15,655 nucleotides of DNA from Bordetella parapertussis (GTDB taxonomy: Bacteria; Pseudomonadota; Gammaproteobacteria; Burkholderiales; Burkholderiaceae_C): the NCBI GenBank assembly GCA_945861305.1, contig CAMATW010000044.1:1-15655 (forward strand). The letters are read 5' to 3'. The notes under the pieces were generated by a model that saw nothing but the letters and a program-made list of their open reading frames with translations, was not told the DNA's origin and did not search any database. Numbering within the stretch: position 1 is the first letter of the stretch; each line of letters begins with the position of its first letter. The position numbers and the translations under genes were made by a program. Of this stretch, positions 14,961-15,655 are shown piece by piece.

Positions 14961-15655
14961 ATGAACCACATCAGAAATTTCTCCATCATTGCGCACATTG
15001 ACCACGGCAAATCCACGCTTGCAGACCGCTTGATTCAGCGCTGCGGCGGCTTGAGCGACAGGGAGATGCAAGCGCAGGTTCTCGACTCGATGGACATTGA
15101 AAAAGAGCGGGGGATAACCATCAAGGCACAGACCGCTTCGCTGCGCTACACGGCAAATAACGGCGAAATTTACAACCTGAATTTGATCGACACACCTGGA
15201 CATGTGGACTTTTCCTACGAGGTCAGTCGCTCTTTGTCGGCCTGCGAGGGCGCTTTGTTGGTGGTGGACGCCAGCCAAGGCGTGGAAGCGCAAACGGTGG
15301 CCAACTGTTACACCGCCCTCGACTTAGGCGTTGTGGTGGTGCCTGTGCTCAACAAGATGGACTTGGCTTCGGCCGATCCGGACAACGCCAAGACAGAGAT
15401 CGAAGACGTGATTGGCATCGACGCCTCAGACGCTATTCCCTGCTCGGCCAAAACTGGCATGGGCGTGGATGAGATTTTGGAAGCCATCATTACCCGCATA
15501 CCGCCGCCTCAGGGTAACCCTGACGGGCCTCTTCGCGCAATGATCGTCGACAGTTGGTTCGACACCTATGTGGGCGTGGTCATGCTGGTGCGGGTGGTCG
15601 ATGGCCGCTTGGCCAAGGGTGAGCGCTTCAAGATGATGGCCACCAACACGGTTTA
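14961..15655 (+). CDS. lepA: Elongation factor 4 (LepA), 5' part
   Basis: LepA is a ribosome-bound GTPase related to EF-G, implicated in translation initiation/30S biogenesis and back-translocation. The first 231 codons are present and the gene runs off the right edge. All G motifs are seen: G1 AHIDHGKST (11-19), G2 within ERGITIKAQ (about 49-57), G3 DTPGH (77-81), G4 NKMD (131-134) and G5 SAK (162-164). The start of domain II follows ([15 protein letters not shown]). The start [16 protein letters not shown] aligns with E. coli LepA ([16 protein letters not shown]), fixing ATG 14961 even though no Shine-Dalgarno sequence is visible. lepB and rnc would be expected to follow beyond the window. 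Confidence 0.97.
   Translation, partial: MNHIRNFSIIAHIDHGKSTLADRLIQRCGGLSDREMQAQVLDSMDIEKERGITIKAQTASLRYTANNGEIYNLNLIDTPGHVDFSYEVSRSLSACEGALLVVDASQGVEAQTVANCYTALDLGVVVVPVLNKMDLASADPDNAKTEIEDVIGIDASDAIPCSAKTGMGVDEILEAIITRIPPPQGNPDGPLRAMIVDSWFDTYVGVVMLVRVVDGRLAKGERFKMMATNTV

Noticed and set aside
14762..15001. 79-codon plus-strand open frame between the DnaA-like boxes and lepA
   Set aside because: It crosses the intrinsic terminator and overlaps the lepA start in another frame. It has no ribosome binding site and no recognisable domain.

Overview
This is chromosomal housekeeping DNA from a betaproteobacterium, most likely order Burkholderiales and probably the Comamonadaceae (Limnohabitans/Polaromonas/Rhodoferax-like). 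That placement rests on protein signatures and gene order as I recall them; no search was run. No IS element, integrase, CRISPR array, rRNA, tRNA or prophage gene is visible. Almost every base from 2245 to 14496 is explained by recognisable genes.

Layout: (1) 1-1733, minus strand: 5' three quarters of rne (RNase E), running off the left edge. (2) 1734-2244: divergent rne/rluC spacer, which probably holds the rne leader and may hold a 60-codon small ORF. (3) 2245-5233, plus strand: tightly packed rluC, HAD phosphatase, Rieske ferredoxin-like gene and SppA-type S49 peptidase. Neighbours overlap or are separated by 2 bases. (4) 5248-6620, minus strand: a RsmI-like methyltransferase and a Maf/YceF nucleotide pyrophosphatase, 5 bases apart. 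(5) 6648-12864, plus strand: yceD, rpmF, plsX, fabH, fabD, fabG, acpP, fabF, the classic ribosomal-protein/phospholipid/fatty-acid-synthesis cluster. (6) 12967-14496: a DegP/MucD periplasmic protease. (7) 14497-14960: a 464-base non-coding gap with a hairpin, an AT-rich tract, a small cluster of DnaA-box-like 9-mers, a candidate short transcript and a perfect intrinsic terminator. (8) 14961-15655: start of lepA (EF-4), running off the right edge.

The backbone rne / rluC / maf(yceF) / yceD / rpmF / plsX / fabH / fabD / fabG / acpP / fabF has the same order and orientation as in E. coli, including divergent rne-rluC and reverse-strand maf. The HAD, Rieske, sppA and RsmI-like genes sit between rluC and maf. 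Functionally, PlsX supplies acyl-phosphate for phospholipid synthesis. FabD loads malonate onto AcpP, FabH starts chains, FabF elongates them and FabG does the first reduction. RluC, YceD, L32 and LepA link the locus to ribosome biogenesis and function.

I found no convincing new multi-gene system. The points most worth a second look are the direct fabF-to-mucD junction, where related genomes as I recall them carry rpoE-rseA-rseB, and the unusual non-coding gap upstream of lepA.
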